NCBI GenBank assembly: GCA_019689615.1
Contig: JADGHD010000233.1
Location: 1-7,540 of the forward strand
Source: Frankia sp.
Lineage (GTDB): Bacteria; Actinomycetota; Actinomycetes; Frankiales; Frankiaceae
Length of the DNA: 7,540 bases
Direction of reading: 5' to 3'
Shown piece by piece: positions 6,116-7,540 of the stretch. The first letter of the stretch is position 1; each line of letters opens with the position of its first letter. The position numbers and the translations under genes were made by a program. Under the pieces are notes generated by a model, which saw only the letters and a program-made list of their open reading frames with translations, was not told where the DNA came from and did no database searches.

Positions 6116-7143
6116 GCGCCGGCCCGGCCGGACCAGCGGCCGGAGCCCAGCCGACGCCGACCGCCCAGGCCAGCACGCCCAGCGCCGCCGGTGCCGCTGG
6201 TGCCGCCGGCACGCCCGGTGCCGTGGGCACCGCCAACGCGGCGGTGCCCGGCCAGGCCAGCCCGGCGGGTGAGCCGGCCGACCCGCCCCTACCAGCGCAG
6301 GCGCCGGAGCGCCCCCGCGTCGGGCACATCCAGTTCCTCAACTGCCTGCCGCTGTACTGGGGGCTGGTCCACTCCGGGGCGCTGCTCGACCTCGACCTGC
6401 GCAAGGACACCCCGGACCGGCTGTCGGAGGCGCTCGTCGCCGGTGAGCTCGACATCGGCCCGATCAGCCTGGTCGAGTACCTTCGCCACGCCGACGAGCT
6501 GGTCGTCCTGCCGGACCTGGCGGTCGGCTCCGACGGGCCGGTGCTGTCGGTCGTGCTGAGCACGCAGGTGCCGATCGAGGAGATCCGCACGGTGGCGCTC
6601 GGCTCCACCTCGCGCACCAGCGTCCTGCTCGCCCGGATGATGCTCGAGGACCGGTTCGGGGTGCGGCCCGAGTACGTCACGATGCCGCCCGACGTGCCGA
6701 TGATGCTGCGGGAGGCCGACGCGGCGGTCACGATCGGCGACGTCGCCCTGCGCGCCTACTACGAGCACGAGCAGGGCGGGCCGGACCACCAGCCGGTCGT
6801 TCTCGACCTGGGCCAGGGCTGGCGGGACTGGACCGGCCTGCCGATGGTCTTCGCGATCTGGGCGGCCAGGCGCGACTTCGCCCGCGCCCACCCGGGCCTG
6901 GTCAAGGAGGTGCACGGCGCGTTCCGGTCGAGCCTGGATCTCGCGCTGTCCGAGGTGACGACGGTCGCCGCCCGCGCCGCCCGCTGGGAGGTCTTCGACC
7001 CGGCCTCGCTGGTCCGCTACTTCACCACGCTCGACTTCCGGCTCGGCCAGCGCCAGCTCGAGGGTCTGGCCGAGTTCGCCCGCCGGGCGGCCGCCCGCGG
7101 CGCCGTCCCGGAGTTGCGCGAGGTGGTCTTCGCCGACGTGTGA
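6112..7143 (+). CDS. mqnA: MqnA, chorismate dehydratase
   Basis: This enzyme removes water from chorismate to give 3-[(1-carboxyvinyl)oxy]benzoate, the committed first step of the futalosine pathway and the substrate of MqnE. The family core begins at about residue 67 with RPRVGHIQFLNCLPLYWG; Asn77 in it is the strongly conserved residue of the active-site region. Further conserved blocks are LDIGPISLVEYL (from 113), GSTSRTSVLLARMM (from 164), DAAVTIGD (203-210) and the WRDWTGLPMVFAIWAAR region (from 237). The fold is that of a periplasmic-binding-protein-like two-lobed protein, but there is no signal peptide and it should be cytoplasmic. The product is 343 residues because of some 66 Ala/Pro/Gly-rich residues in front of the core. 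The GTG at 6112 is chosen for its GTGA overlap with the previous gene; internal GTGs at 6223 and 6244 also lack good ribosome sites. It is the last plus-strand gene. Confidence 0.94.
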   Translation: MSAGPAGPAAGAQPTPTAQASTPSAAGAAGAAGTPGAVGTANAAVPGQASPAGEPADPPLPAQAPERPRVGHIQFLNCLPLYWGLVHSGALLDLDLRKDTPDRLSEALVAGELDIGPISLVEYLRHADELVVLPDLAVGSDGPVLSVVLSTQVPIEEIRTVALGSTSRTSVLLARMMLEDRFGVRPEYVTMPPDVPMMLREADAAVTIGDVALRAYYEHEQGGPDHQPVVLDLGQGWRDWTGLPMVFAIWAARRDFARAHPGLVKEVHGAFRSSLDLALSEVTTVAARAARWEVFDPASLVRYFTTLDFRLGQRQLEGLAEFARRAAARGAVPELREVVFADV

Positions 7144-7157
7144 CCCGCCGACGGGTC
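7142..7157. terminator. Possible terminator hairpin between convergent genes
   Basis: GACCCG and CGGGTC pair perfectly around a CCGA loop, starting within the mqnA stop codon. Only 37 bases separate the mqnA stop from the stop of the minus-strand gene, so a shared terminator is expected here. No T-run follows on either strand, so it would be a weak or factor-assisted terminator. Confidence 0.35.
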
Positions 7158-7180
7158 GTGGTCAGGCCGGCGGTGAGCCG

Positions 7181-7540
7181 TCAGACGGGTGGCTGGAAGG
7201 CCTGGGAGAGGCCGGCCGGGCGCTGGATCCGGGCCGGGGCGGTGCTGCCGAACCTGGCGATCCGCCCCTTGACCAGCGCCACCAGCCGCGGTGTGCTGGC
7301 CCGGCCGCCCGGGGCGGTCATCATGTCCGCCAGGCTGCGCCGCGTTGTCCCGGCGAGGCCGTGGTCCGCGTCGGCGCCCGGGCGGTCGGACGCCGATCCC
7401 TGCCTGGCCGTGGCCGACGGCGCTCCGACTCCCACGGCCGCGGGGGCGGCATCCGGGTCGACCTGGCCGGCCGGCTCGGCCGGCCCACCCGGGCCATCCG
7501 TGGCCGAGCCGCGCGGGGCGGCGCTGGCGGGGGGCGCCTC
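7181..7540 (-). CDS. C-terminal part of an unrecognised protein (5' end outside window)
   Basis: Reading the minus strand from the window edge, the frame is open for 119 codons and ends at a TGA at 7181-7183. The visible part begins with a long Ala/Pro/Gly-rich, probably disordered stretch. It finishes with a more ordinary segment, TPRLVALVKGRIARFGS then PARIQRPAGLSQAFQPPV at the C-terminus. Third codon positions are nearly all G or C throughout the last 50 codons, which supports real coding. A GTG at 7435 could start a short 84-residue product, but it has no clear ribosome site and the frame continues upstream of it, so I treat the gene as partial. I see no known domain. It converges on mqnA and is probably unrelated to menaquinone synthesis. 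Confidence 0.5.
   Translation of the reverse strand, partial: EAPPASAAPRGSATDGPGGPAEPAGQVDPDAAPAAVGVGAPSATARQGSASDRPGADADHGLAGTTRRSLADMMTAPGGRASTPRLVALVKGRIARFGSTAPARIQRPAGLSQAFQPPV

Noticed and set aside
6181..6310. GCC/GGT-rich stretch considered as a separate tandem repeat or inserted element
   Set aside because: Units are irregular and in frame with mqnA. It is best described as a low-complexity protein tail.
1..7540. CRISPR array, tRNA, rRNA, insertion sequence or phage attachment site
   Set aside because: No regular spaced repeats, cloverleaf shape, transposase motif or terminal inverted repeats were seen by eye on either strand.

Overview
The window is about 7.5 kb of very GC-rich DNA with strong G/C preference at third codon positions, as in high-GC Actinobacteria. 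I would guess a Frankia-like or Streptomyces-like actinomycete; the genus is inference from composition and gene content only. The core is a plus-strand cluster for menaquinone (vitamin K2) synthesis by the futalosine pathway.

Layout: (1) positions 3-419, minus strand, the upstream part of a PLDc_N-type two-helix membrane protein that runs off the left edge. (2) 420-877, a 458-bp divergent intergenic region with a small repeat cluster. (3) 878-3976, a tight UbiD-UbiA-UbiX trio: prenyl-FMN-dependent decarboxylase, MqnP prenyltransferase, and flavin prenyltransferase that makes the decarboxylase cofactor. (4) 4056-4373, a small DUF4229-like membrane protein. (5) 4446-5594, mqnE (aminofutalosine synthase, radical SAM), with a -10-like hexamer placed as expected for a leaderless transcript. 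(6) 5622-6115, an 88-residue two-helix membrane protein followed by a second DUF4229-like protein. (7) 6112-7143, mqnA (chorismate dehydratase) with an unusual Ala/Pro/Gly-rich N-terminal extension. (8) 7181-7540, minus strand, the C-terminal part of an unrecognised convergent gene.

How the genes work together: MqnA converts chorismate to 3-[(1-carboxyvinyl)oxy]benzoate, and MqnE joins this to SAM-derived adenosine to give aminofutalosine. Downstream enzymes (MqnB, MqnC, MqnD), not encoded here, lead to 1,4-dihydroxy-6-naphthoate. MqnP then prenylates this at the membrane, and the UbiD/UbiX pair is expected to remove the carboxylate. The window therefore holds the first two steps and the late membrane steps, but not the middle of the pathway.

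The pathway itself is known. The least explained content is the set of three small two-helix membrane proteins placed around mqnE. Two of them are paralogues that align without gaps over 52 residues. The leaderless-type mqnE promoter, the MqnA extension and the repeats upstream of the operon also merit a check. I did not find convincing evidence for a wholly new system.
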